Shown here in pieces: positions 56,401 to 64,000 of a stretch of DNA of 64,000 bases; within the stretch, counting starts at the first letter, position 1, and every line of letters begins with the position of its first letter. Source of the stretch: Paenibacillus taichungensis (GTDB lineage Bacteria > Bacillota > Bacilli > Paenibacillales > Paenibacillaceae); contig NZ_JABMCC010000084.1 of NCBI RefSeq assembly GCF_013359905.1, positions 1 through 64,000 on the forward strand, read 5' to 3'. The notes beneath the pieces were generated by a model. That model saw only the letters and a list, made by a program, of their open reading frames with translations, had not been told where the DNA came from and did not search any database. A program made the position numbers and the translations under genes.

Positions 56401-56875
56401 TGGCTTCCTTTTCCTCAGGGGAAAGAGTATACGTGGACTCTCCCCCTTTAAGAGGTTTAGCATATACATAGGAACCGTCTCGATTATAGATACCAGTGAG
56501 TACCATACCGTCCTGGCTATCGTTAACCATTGCCATGGAGAAACTAAGATCACTGCCAAGCTCCCCATATGCGTTATACCGTTTCACGCCCACTTTACCC
56601 TGGATACGGGTCAGCTTCTGCATGACAGCCTGTAACTGATCCGTTTGCAGTGTATGCTCATCCTCAATGCTGTCCATCTGAATTTTCAGATTGATTAACA
56701 GCGACTCCAGATCTTCCACTCCACTGCCAGCCATCATGGCCTCATATTTCCGTTTAAACTTCCGTAGCTTTGCGCCTTGAGCAATACTTATGATAAGCAA
56801 AATCACCAAAAGTAAAGCCATGCCGCCAATAATCCATATCAGCTGTTCCAGAATCAGCTCATTTAATTCAGCCAT
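56375..56875 (-). CDS. DUF4446 membrane protein
   Basis: 166 aa from ATG 56875. One N-terminal membrane helix (about 10-33), a coiled coil (about 35-95), then RYNAYGELGSDLSFSMAMVN and GVLTGIYNRDGSYVYAKPL-like signatures (DGMVLTGIYNRDGSYVYAKP) of DUF4446. Function unknown; usually near the parAB locus in Firmicutes. Confidence 0.85.
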   Translation of the reverse strand: MAELNELILEQLIWIIGGMALLLVILLIISIAQGAKLRKFKRKYEAMMAGSGVEDLESLLINLKIQMDSIEDEHTLQTDQLQAVMQKLTRIQGKVGVKRYNAYGELGSDLSFSMAMVNDSQDGMVLTGIYNRDGSYVYAKPLKGGESTYTLSPEEKEAITLAQQAE

Positions 56876-57094
56876 GTAGTGCAACTACCCCTCTGTTGGT
56901 TTGTTCAGGTTAACGTTTGTACCTTCAAACGTACTCCACATCATACATCATCGATCCATTCAGCCAAGAAAAGCATCCAACGCTCTAATGTAACCGTCAA
57001 GCTTACCCTTATTATTCACCAGATAACCCATACAGCTAATCACTCGTTTTAGCCTCTTACCTCTTTTGCTTTTTGCTTATTCAAGCGTTGAAAT

Positions 57095-58276
57095 TCATGT
57101 TTTATTAGGACTGATTCCTACCGATTTTGATGCTGTTAATTCGATAACTGCTTCGATCAACGCATCGACATCTTCTCTTGATGTACTATACCCCACGCTC
57201 GCTCTGACAGCCCCACTTGCCGTTGTACCAGCTGACTCATGGGCAAGAGGTGTGCAATGAAAACCTGAGCGCACAGCGATGCCATAACTTCGGTCTAATT
57301 GAAAAGCGAGCTGAGCCGAATCATACCCTTCAACAGTAAAGGATAACAATCCCGTACGCGGCTGTCCAATTTCAGGGCCAAGCATTCGAATCCCCTGTAC
57401 TGATGATAACCCATCCATCATATGCTGAGTCAAATCCCACTCCTGTTTATATATGAATTCAGGTGTCAGTTCAAGCACATGCTGCACTCCGGCTGCCAGA
57501 CCTGCTATACCCACGGTATTGGGCGTACCCGCCTCATAGCGATCAGGACGAACAAGTGGCTGCTCAATTGCCTCAGATTGGCTTCCTGTCCCGCCGTGAA
57601 GCAATGGTTGCACATCCAGCTCAGGAGCAATGTACAGTCCACCTGTTCCCTGCGGTCCCAACATTCCTTTATGCCCTGGAAAGGCGAGCATATCGATGCC
57701 AAGCTGCTTCACATCCATAGGGATAATTCCAGCACTTTGAGCAGCGTCAACAAGCAAAGTCACCTGATTTTTTTGACACATCAGTGCAATTTCACCAATA
57801 GGCAGAATACTCCCCAGCAGGTTCGAACTATGCGTGCAGACAACCAATCTTGTATTGGAACGAAACAAGCGTGCGAATTGGACCAGGTCGATCTCCCCGG
57901 CTGCATTAACAGGCACATAATCAACCTCTACATTACGAGATCTGCGCATGTACTCCAGTGGCCGTCTTACTGAATTATGTTCAGCCATCGTAGCAATGAC
58001 ATGATCGCCTTCTCTTAGCCACCCTTGAATAGCAAGATTCAAAGCTTCTGTGGTATTAGAACCCAGAGCGATATCATTGGCATTACGAACACCCAAAAGA
58101 GTGGATATCGCTTTTCTGGCACCAAATAAAACTCGGCTCGCCTGTACTGCCATCCGGTGACTTCCTCTGCCTGGGTTCGCCCCTGCCACATCCAGAGCCT
58201 TTATCATGGCTTCCCCGACAGCAGGTGGCTTAGGCCAAGATGTCGCTGCATGATCCAGATAGATAACTCCCTCCAC
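57095..58276 (-). CDS. class V aminotransferase, cysteine desulfurase-like
   Basis: 393 aa from GTG 58276, 7 bases after AGGTGG. YLDHAATSWPKPPAVGEAM is the family start; the PLP Lys lies in FPGHKGMLGPQGTGG (about 202), and the sulfur-accepting Cys in GFHCTPLAH (about 345). It belongs to the SufS-like group of Firmicute desulfurases that deliver sulfur from cysteine. No scaffold gene is adjacent. DUF3343 nearby may be linked. Confidence 0.9.
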   Translation of the reverse strand: MEGVIYLDHAATSWPKPPAVGEAMIKALDVAGANPGRGSHRMAVQASRVLFGARKAISTLLGVRNANDIALGSNTTEALNLAIQGWLREGDHVIATMAEHNSVRRPLEYMRRSRNVEVDYVPVNAAGEIDLVQFARLFRSNTRLVVCTHSSNLLGSILPIGEIALMCQKNQVTLLVDAAQSAGIIPMDVKQLGIDMLAFPGHKGMLGPQGTGGLYIAPELDVQPLLHGGTGSQSEAIEQPLVRPDRYEAGTPNTVGIAGLAAGVQHVLELTPEFIYKQEWDLTQHMMDGLSSVQGIRMLGPEIGQPRTGLLSFTVEGYDSAQLAFQLDRSYGIAVRSGFHCTPLAHESAGTTASGAVRASVGYSTSREDVDALIEAVIELTASKSVGISPNKT

Positions 58277-58330
58277 CTCATGACCACCTCTGTCCCTAAT
58301 TGATTGTTATGGTTTGATATAATCCCTAGA

Positions 58331-58379
58331 AACAAACAATGACATATCGTTTCTCCATGGTACAGAGGCGATATGTCAT
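58331..58379 (-). terminator. terminator of the parA-parB transcript
   Basis: Minus-strand stem ATGACATATCG / CGATATGTCAT with TTGTTTGTTTC following. Confidence 0.7.
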
Positions 58380-58428
58380 CACATGAAAAAGCCCCGCATG
58401 TTGTTCATCGATCATGGAGTCATGACTA

Positions 58429-59274
58429 TTATTGCAACAGTTCCAACAGTCGCTCCAGATCTTGTTTGCTGTAGTAGTTGAGCTCAATTTTGCCTTTATC
58501 TTTGTTATGCTTAATTTTCACCGTTGTTTTAAACCGTTCACGTAAAGACTCTTCCAATGTATCAATAAACGGATCTTTTTTCTTTAACTTGGATTTTGCT
58601 TTCGCTTCACCCGTTTTGGAACGATCCAATTGTTGAACAGCCTCTTCCAGTTCACGTACACTCCACTGTTGATCAATAGTTTGTTTTGCCAGCTGCTTCA
58701 CAAGGCTTTCATCTTTAACGCCGACGATAGCACGTGCATGCCCCATTGACAATGTTCCACGTGAAACATGATCCTTCACTTCTTCCGGCAATGATAACAA
58801 ACGCAGGAAGTTAGCGATGTGAGAACGTGATTTGCCCACTTTTACGGAGAGCTCTTCCTGGGTTAACCCAAACTGGTCCATCAGCCCCTGATAAGCAACT
58901 GCAACTTCCATCGCATTCAGATTCTCACGCTGCAGGTTCTCGATTAAAGCAATCTCCATAACCTGCTGATCACTGAAATTACGAACTACAGCAGGCACAG
59001 TGGCATTACCGCAATACTGGGAAGCTCTGAAACGTCGTTCACCAGCAATAATTTCATAACCTCTCAAAACAGGTCGTACAATAATAGGTTGTATAACACC
59101 ATGTTGACGGATCGATTCAGCGAGTTCATGTATCGCATCCTCATCAAATACTTTACGAGGTTGGTAAGGGTTTGCCCGCAGTTGACTAATCGGGATTTCT
59201 ACGACTTTATCGTCGTCATTAATTGAAAGCGAAGGAATGAGGGCATCAAGACCTTTTCCAAGCCGCTTACTCAT
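58429..59274 (-). CDS. parB: chromosome partitioning protein ParB (Spo0J)
   Basis: 281 aa. ParB/Srx domain with QLRANPYQPRKVFD and the CTP-binding GERRFRAS motif (about 78-85), helix-turn-helix LTQEELSVKVGKSRSHIANF (about 136-155), and a C-terminal dimerisation domain. It loads at parS, spreads by CTP clamping, and recruits SMC. A parS site lies within the gene itself. It begins 8 bases inside the end of parA. Confidence 0.96.
   Translation of the reverse strand: MSKRLGKGLDALIPSLSINDDDKVVEIPISQLRANPYQPRKVFDEDAIHELAESIRQHGVIQPIIVRPVLRGYEIIAGERRFRASQYCGNATVPAVVRNFSDQQVMEIALIENLQRENLNAMEVAVAYQGLMDQFGLTQEELSVKVGKSRSHIANFLRLLSLPEEVKDHVSRGTLSMGHARAIVGVKDESLVKQLAKQTIDQQWSVRELEEAVQQLDRSKTGEAKAKSKLKKKDPFIDTLEESLRERFKTTVKIKHNKDKGKIELNYYSKQDLERLLELLQ
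58753..58768. promoter_or_regulatory. parS site inside parB
   Basis: TGTTCCACGTGAAACA, identical to the B. subtilis parS consensus, at 58753-58768 within the parB coding sequence, as in spo0J of Bacillus. Confidence 0.93.
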
Positions 59275-60028
59275 AAGAAATCACTTCCTTTGCGAGCTCT
59301 AAATAAACTTCAGCCCCACGGGATCGAGGATCATACGTAATGATTGACTGCCCATGAGAAGGCGCCTCACTAAGCCGCACATTGCGCGGAATAATGGTCT
59401 GATACACCTTTTGTTGAAAATACTTCTTCACTTCTTCAATCACTTGAATGCCCAGATTCGTACGAGCATCAAACATCGTCAGCAATACTCCTTCAATCTG
59501 TAGGGACGTATTCAGATGTTTCTGCACCAAACGCACCGTGTTAAGCAATTGGCTCAACCCTTCGAGCGCATAATACTCACACTGAATCGGAATGATCACC
59601 GAATCGGAAGCTGTCAACGAGTTAATCGTTAACATGCCGAGGGAGGGTGGACAATCGATCAGTATGTAATCATAGTTTTTTTTCACCATGGCGAGTGATT
59701 TTTTCAGGCGGACTTCCCGTGATATCGTCGATACCAGTTCAATCTCGGCTCCGGCAAGCTGAATCGTTGCAGGTATGATATGAAGGCCTTCAATCTGAGT
59801 TTCCACAATCGCTTCTTGAGGGGGAACTTCATTAATGATGACATCATATATACAATTGGCCACATCTGCTTTGTTGATTCCGACTCCGCTGGTTGTATTC
59901 CCCTGGGGGTCAATATCGACAAGCAGCACCCTTTTCCCGAGCGAAGCCAGTCCTGCACCCAAGTTAACAGATGTCGTCGTTTTCCCCACACCGCCCTTTT
60001 GATTTGCTACGGCCATAATCTTAGACAA
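59267..60028 (-). CDS. parA: chromosome partitioning ATPase ParA (Soj)
   Basis: 253 aa. Deviant Walker A KGGVGKTT (about 11-18) with the signature Lys, switch I VDIDPQGN (about 37), and Walker B YILIDCPPSLG (about 120). It works with ParB in origin segregation and controls DnaA in Bacillus. Confidence 0.97.
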   Translation of the reverse strand: MSKIMAVANQKGGVGKTTTSVNLGAGLASLGKRVLLVDIDPQGNTTSGVGINKADVANCIYDVIINEVPPQEAIVETQIEGLHIIPATIQLAGAEIELVSTISREVRLKKSLAMVKKNYDYILIDCPPSLGMLTINSLTASDSVIIPIQCEYYALEGLSQLLNTVRLVQKHLNTSLQIEGVLLTMFDARTNLGIQVIEEVKKYFQQKVYQTIIPRNVRLSEAPSHGQSIITYDPRSRGAEVYLELAKEVISYE

Positions 60029-60179
60029 TTACTTCACCTCAAATAAAATAGGAGTCTTTTCTTGTAGGTTGTGAACTACAGTTAACAAAAAGCAGGTGGC
60101 TATCATCCACACAAACATCAACTACCGTTTCTTCATGGTGCTATTCTACGCTGTTCATGCCACTCTCAACTTTATAGAC

Positions 60180-60203
60180 AGAAAAAGCGGCCCATTGCCG
60201 CCT
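60180..60203 (-). terminator. terminator of noc
   Basis: Minus-strand stem GGCGGC / GCCGC with TTTTT following, 10 bases past the noc stop. Confidence 0.72.
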
Positions 60204-60213
60204 TAAGCTTCAA

Positions 60214-61032
60214 TTATTTGCGTTTCGGGATATGGATAACGATCTCGTAATGGTCCTCATGGTCCGCTTCCTTGGTTTTGATGTCTAGACCGGAGCCCGA
60301 TACCATATCAATGGATTGACGAATCGTATTAAGTGCAAGTCTAACGTCCTTCGTGAAGGAGATACGTTTGGATTTTTTGATCTTCGAGGATTCCTTGTAA
60401 AAGGCAACTCGTGCTTCCGTTTGTTTGACATTCAACTCTTTATCAATAATTTCGCCGAGCAATTTCATTTGCAACTCTTCCGTATCCAATGATAGCAAAG
60501 CTCTGGCATGACGCTCCGAAATCTTACGTTCCATCAGTGCTGTCTTAATGCCCTCCGGAAGCTGTAACAACCGGATTTTGTTGGCGATCGTCGACTGGCT
60601 TTTGCCTAATCGCTGCGCAAGACTTTCCTGTGTAAGTTGGTGCAGGTCAATCAATTTCTGATAAGCAACAGCCTCTTCAATTGAAGTGAGTCCCTCACGC
60701 TGCAGGTTTTCGATCAATGCGATGGACGCTGCCTGAGAGTCGTTGAATTCACGCACAATGGCCGGAATATGATCCAAGCCCAGTTTTCGAACTGCACGCC
60801 AGCGACGTTCCCCGGCGATAATCTCATATGATCCATTTCGTACGCGGACGACAATCGGCTGAATAACTCCATGTGTCTTGATCGTCTGCAACAACTCATC
60901 AATTTTATCATCATCAAAAATAGTACGGGGTTGATATGGGCTGCTCACAATTTCATTGACCGGAATTTGTTTAATCTCATCTCCGTTATTGCGCTCCGCC
61001 AAACCAAACAACTTCGAAAATTGTTCTTTCAT
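60214..61032 (-). CDS. noc: nucleoid occlusion protein Noc
   Basis: 272 aa from ATG 61032, 11 bases after AGGTGG. ParB paralogue: [27 protein letters not shown] and helix-turn-helix [20 protein letters not shown]. The N-terminal membrane-binding amphipathic helix is visible as [14 protein letters not shown]. It blocks division over the nucleoid. Location beside rsmG and parAB is conserved in Bacillales. Confidence 0.93.
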   Translation of the reverse strand: MKEQFSKLFGLAERNNGDEIKQIPVNEIVSSPYQPRTIFDDDKIDELLQTIKTHGVIQPIVVRVRNGSYEIIAGERRWRAVRKLGLDHIPAIVREFNDSQAASIALIENLQREGLTSIEEAVAYQKLIDLHQLTQESLAQRLGKSQSTIANKIRLLQLPEGIKTALMERKISERHARALLSLDTEELQMKLLGEIIDKELNVKQTEARVAFYKESSKIKKSKRISFTKDVRLALNTIRQSIDMVSGSGLDIKTKEADHEDHYEIVIHIPKRK

Positions 61033-61681
61033 TCCGTATATTACCACCTAGTTTCGTAATAGCTCCCGCAGAATTGCAGGTGCTTCTTATTCAATATGCG
61101 ACCCTTCCAAATGCTGTCGTTCTTCGAATAAGTTTTGCCTTCCATGACGCTTTCTGTAACCTATACAATAATGCTCAAAAATCTATCTATACATATAATC
61201 TATGATCTCTGTAATCCAGGACCGGATACTTCTATTCTATCATCTTTTCTTCCATAATCCTATGTTTACCTATTCTTTAAACTCTTCTAATTTTCCTGCT
61301 TTTTCTTCATGAACATTAGCTATATGACCTGTTTGTACCCATTAAGATATGGAAGATCTCTGTAAACAGGACCTGCTCCTAGTAGCTACGCTGTGCGCTC
61401 GTTTAATACCATGAAAAAATGAATTTTCATAAGATAGCCTCAGTGGCAGAATAAACTCTTTCATACTTGTCTTTCTATTCTATAGCTACTACTATTGCCG
61501 ATGATCTTTCTCTATCCATAGGTCAATGACCTTCATTCAAGAATAGCTGTAACAAGAAAAGGATTTTCCATCAAAAAAACTTCTACGCTAAATGAATTAA
61601 ATTTCCGATTCTGTTTTCTCTACTCTTATGTACTCGTAATGTGGATACTATCTATATCTTGATAAAAAATCAAAAAAACAA
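61033..61681. other. 650-base region between noc and the rsmG terminator, no gene seen
   Basis: T- and C-rich on the plus strand, no credible open frame. The noc promoter must lie here. A weak long-range repeat CCTGTTT / AAACAGG (61328-61370) is not convincing. Confidence 0.55.
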
Positions 61682-61713
61682 AAAGAGGATGTTTCACGTG
61701 AAACATCCTCTTT
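61682..61713. promoter_or_regulatory. parS site embedded in a 32-bp perfect palindrome
   Basis: The core TGTTTCACGTGAAACA (61690-61705) is a parS sequence. It is extended by AAAGAGGA / TCCTCTTT arms to a 32-bp perfect palindrome. On the minus strand a TTTTTGTTTTTTTG tract follows, so it is also the rsmG terminator. Confidence 0.88.
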
Positions 61714-61793
61714 ACTCTTATTCAAAGTTCTTCATTAAATAAACGAAGAATGATCCTCTTACCATTTTAATATATACGATGTTACGCCAAAAA

Positions 61794-62516
61794 CTATACC
61801 AAAGGTGTTTTTAATGGTGTTCCTGGTTTACGTGGATATTTAAAAGGTGTCTTATCAAACTTCTGAATCAGAATGATATGACGTGCCGACTCTTCAACAG
61901 GTAGCTGGAACGGATGAACTGCTTTTACCCGTCCTTTCAGCTGGTTAAAGCTGAATTCAGCCTCCTTCATTTCTTCGCGCGGGTCTCCGCCCTTCATTGC
62001 AGCGAATAATCCACTTTTGCGAACAAAAGGCAGACAGAATTCATTAAGCACCGCTAGCTTAGCAACTGCACGCGCAGTAACAAGGTCGTAGCTGTCACGA
62101 TATCCTTCTTTGCGTCCAAGTTCCTCGGCACGACCATGAATCAATTCTACATCGGTCAAGCCGAGCGTATCTACAACATGCTGCAAAAAGCCAATACGTT
62201 TATTTAGAGAGTCAATGATCGTCAGCTTGATATGTGGAAAACAAATTTTAAGTGGTAGTCCTGGGAACCCAGCCCCTGAACCAATGTCTGCAAGTTTGTT
62301 TACCTTCGACATATCTGTATAAAATGCCAGCGATACCGAATCATAGAAATGCTTTGTATATACTTGTTCACGTTCGGTAATCCCGGTTAGATTCATCTTT
62401 TCATTCCAAGCTACCAGCTCCTGAAAATATAACTCAAATTGCTCCAACTGGCGTTCATCCAGCTCCAGTCCATGTTTCTTCAGGCGCCGTTGTAGCTGCT
62501 GTTGAATATCGTCCAT
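61794..62516 (-). CDS. rsmG: 16S rRNA (guanine527-N7)-methyltransferase RsmG
   Basis: 240 aa. SAM-binding motif ADIGSGAGFPGLPLKICFP (about 75-94), then LIHGRAEELGRKEGYRDSYD and LVTARAVAKLAVLNE. Methylates G527 of 16S rRNA. Its ATG overlaps the mnmG stop (TAATG), the standard coupled order. Confidence 0.96.
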   Translation of the reverse strand: MDDIQQQLQRRLKKHGLELDERQLEQFELYFQELVAWNEKMNLTGITEREQVYTKHFYDSVSLAFYTDMSKVNKLADIGSGAGFPGLPLKICFPHIKLTIIDSLNKRIGFLQHVVDTLGLTDVELIHGRAEELGRKEGYRDSYDLVTARAVAKLAVLNEFCLPFVRKSGLFAAMKGGDPREEMKEAEFSFNQLKGRVKAVHPFQLPVEESARHIILIQKFDKTPFKYPRKPGTPLKTPLV

Positions 62517-64000
62517 TATTGTCCCCTTGCTGCGGTTACACGGTTATAATGCTCCAGGTAAACCAGCAGAATGGAGATATCCGCAGGAGTAACCCCAGCT
62601 ATACGGGACGCCTGTCCTATCGAGATTGGACGAATCGTAGCGAGCTTCTGCTTTGCTTCCATAGCAAGACCATGAATTTCATCATATATAATCGTGTCCG
62701 GAATTTTCTTTTTCTCCATTTTTTGCAAACGTTCCACGTGGATCAATTGTTTCTCAATATAACCCGCATATTTGATTTGAATTTCCACTTGCTCTTTCAT
62801 ATCAGCGGTCAGTTCCACCTCGGAAGGTGAGATCTGCTCAATCCAGTCATACCCGATCTCTGGGCGGCGCATCAATGTCAGAAGTGTGCTGCCATCTTGA
62901 ATCGGTGTAGAACCAATCTCTTCCAGCTTCGGATTCACTTCGACAGGGCGAACTTTAGCTGCCTTCAGACGATTCACTTCCTGTTCTACTTTTGCCTTTT
63001 TGTCCAGGAATTTAGCATAACGCTCATCAGGAATCAAACCAATATCATGACCAATTTCCGTCAAACGCATATCGGCATTATCATGACGAAGCAACAAACG
63101 ATATTCTGCACGAGAAGTCAGCAGACGATAAGGTTCATTCGTACCTTTGGTTACGAGATCATCGATCAGCACACCAATGTACCCTTGGGAGCGATCGAGT
63201 ACGACAGGCTCTTTATCCTGTACTTTACGTGCAGCGTTGATACCGGCCATTACGCCTTGCCCTGCCGCTTCTTCGTACCCGGAGGTTCCATTAATCTGCC
63301 CTGCTGTGAACAGACCTGGCAGACGTTTCGTTTCCAGTGAAGGCCACAACTGTGTAGGCACCATTGCATCATATTCAATAGCGTAGCCATTACGCATCAT
63401 TTCTACTTTTTCCATACCCGGGATGGAACGAAGGACCGCCAATTGAACATCCTCTGGCAGACTTGTAGACAGACCTTGTACATAGTATTCCGATGTGTTT
63501 TTGCCTTCTGGCTCCAGGAAAATCTGATGCTTCGGCTTATCGCTGAAACGCACAATTTTATCCTCGATCGATGGGCAATAACGCGGTCCGGTACCTTCAA
63601 TAACTCCTGAGAACATTGGAGCACGGTGGAGGTTATCATTAATAATCTGGTGTGTCTCCACAGACGTATACGTCAACCAGCAAGGCAGCTGCTCATTATC
63701 GGAAGATTCCGTTTCATAAGAAAAGAACTTCGGCTTGTCATCACCTGGCTGAATTTCCGTTTTGCTAAAATCAATCGTATCCTTATGCACGCGCGGTGGT
63801 GTACCTGTTTTAAAACGGACCAGGTCGAAACCAAGCTCACGCAGATGTTCGGATAACTTAAGGGAAGGCTGTTGATTATTTGGACCACTCTCGTACATCA
63901 ACTCACCCATAATTACTTTACCGCGCAGATACGTACCTGTTGTCAAAACAACGGCTTTGGCCCGATACTCGGTACCCGTCTGAGTAACCACACCTACGCA
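62516..64000 (-). CDS. mnmG: tRNA uridine 5-carboxymethylaminomethyl modification enzyme MnmG, C-terminal part
   Basis: Partial: the coding frame runs open past the right end of the window, so only about the C-terminal 495 of roughly 630 residues are seen. [50 protein letters not shown] segment ([20 protein letters not shown]) and [20 protein letters not shown] are family signatures. With MnmE it modifies the wobble U34 of several tRNAs. The FAD-binding N terminus lies beyond 64000. Confidence 0.96.
   Translation of the reverse strand, partial: CVGVVTQTGTEYRAKAVVLTTGTYLRGKVIMGELMYESGPNNQQPSLKLSEHLRELGFDLVRFKTGTPPRVHKDTIDFSKTEIQPGDDKPKFFSYETESSDNEQLPCWLTYTSVETHQIINDNLHRAPMFSGVIEGTGPRYCPSIEDKIVRFSDKPKHQIFLEPEGKNTSEYYVQGLSTSLPEDVQLAVLRSIPGMEKVEMMRNGYAIEYDAMVPTQLWPSLETKRLPGLFTAGQINGTSGYEEAAGQGVMAGINAARKVQDKEPVVLDRSQGYIGVLIDDLVTKGTNEPYRLLTSRAEYRLLLRHDNADMRLTEIGHDIGLIPDERYAKFLDKKAKVEQEVNRLKAAKVRPVEVNPKLEEIGSTPIQDGSTLLTLMRRPEIGYDWIEQISPSEVELTADMKEQVEIQIKYAGYIEKQLIHVERLQKMEKKKIPDTIIYDEIHGLAMEAKQKLATIRPISIGQASRIAGVTPADISILLVYLEHYNRVTAARGQ

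Noticed and set aside
62730..62748. parS-like CGTTCCACGTGGATCA in mnmG
   Set aside because: Four mismatches to the consensus and coding; probably chance.

Overview
The window looks like a chromosomal segment from a Paenibacillus-type low-GC Firmicute, close to the left side of the replication origin. Evidence: the gene order mnmG-rsmG-noc-parA-parB at the right end, exact parS sites, the rpsF-ssb-rpsR and gdpP-rplI-dnaB blocks, purA, a complete walRKHIJ-htrA-rlmH block, spore genes (yyaC, YheC/D-type), several SLH-domain surface enzymes, and strong AGGAGG ribosome binding sites. Genus is an inference from synteny and protein style; no database was searched. Most genes lie on the minus strand, as expected for leading-strand genes left of oriC.

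Layout. 1-8.5 kb: accessory genes (YceI, a YheC/YheD-like ATP-grasp protein, an unknown small protein, an SLH-anchored 5'-nucleotidase, a membrane polysaccharide deacetylase with a coiled-coil partner, an unknown polytopic membrane protein, a HEAT protein). 8.58-9.4 kb: a gene graveyard with remnants of csaA, a quinol monooxygenase-type protein and an ABC ATPase. 9.4-16.9 kb: a SDR-like protein lacking the catalytic Tyr behind a MerR-type promoter, DedA, a serine hydrolase with SLH domains, a histidine kinase fused to a NarL-type regulator next to a separate sensor-domain protein, and an aldo/keto reductase pseudogene. 17-29 kb: the wal cell-wall-homeostasis block, from rlmH and a small CxxH/CxxC protein back to walR, with an M23/LysM/G5 peptidase carrying a WalR box. 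29-37 kb: purA with PurR boxes, dnaB, rplI, gdpP, YybS and a MazG-like protein. 37-51.9 kb: CBS protein, LCP ligase, DHA2 efflux pump, S9 peptidase with SLH, a DacA-like protein with the nucleophile Ser replaced by Gly, an oligopeptide ABC transporter operon (DFBCA order) and an M15 peptidase. 52-64 kb: rpsR, ssb, rpsF, YjzC-like protein, tRNA-Ser(CGA), DUF951, MscS channel, DUF3343, YyaC, DUF4446, a cysteine desulfurase-like enzyme, parB, parA, noc, rsmG and mnmG (cut by the window end).

How it fits together. The wal block, M23 and M15 peptidases, LCP ligase, DacA-like protein and deacetylase all concern wall growth and remodelling. ParA/ParB/Noc with two parS sites organise the origin. The most unusual items are: a two-copy intergenic element in the wal region whose hairpin arms differ between copies in a compensatory way; the fused kinase-regulator with its stand-alone sensor; two enzymes that keep their fold motifs but have lost a catalytic residue; and a parS site sitting inside the rsmG terminator.
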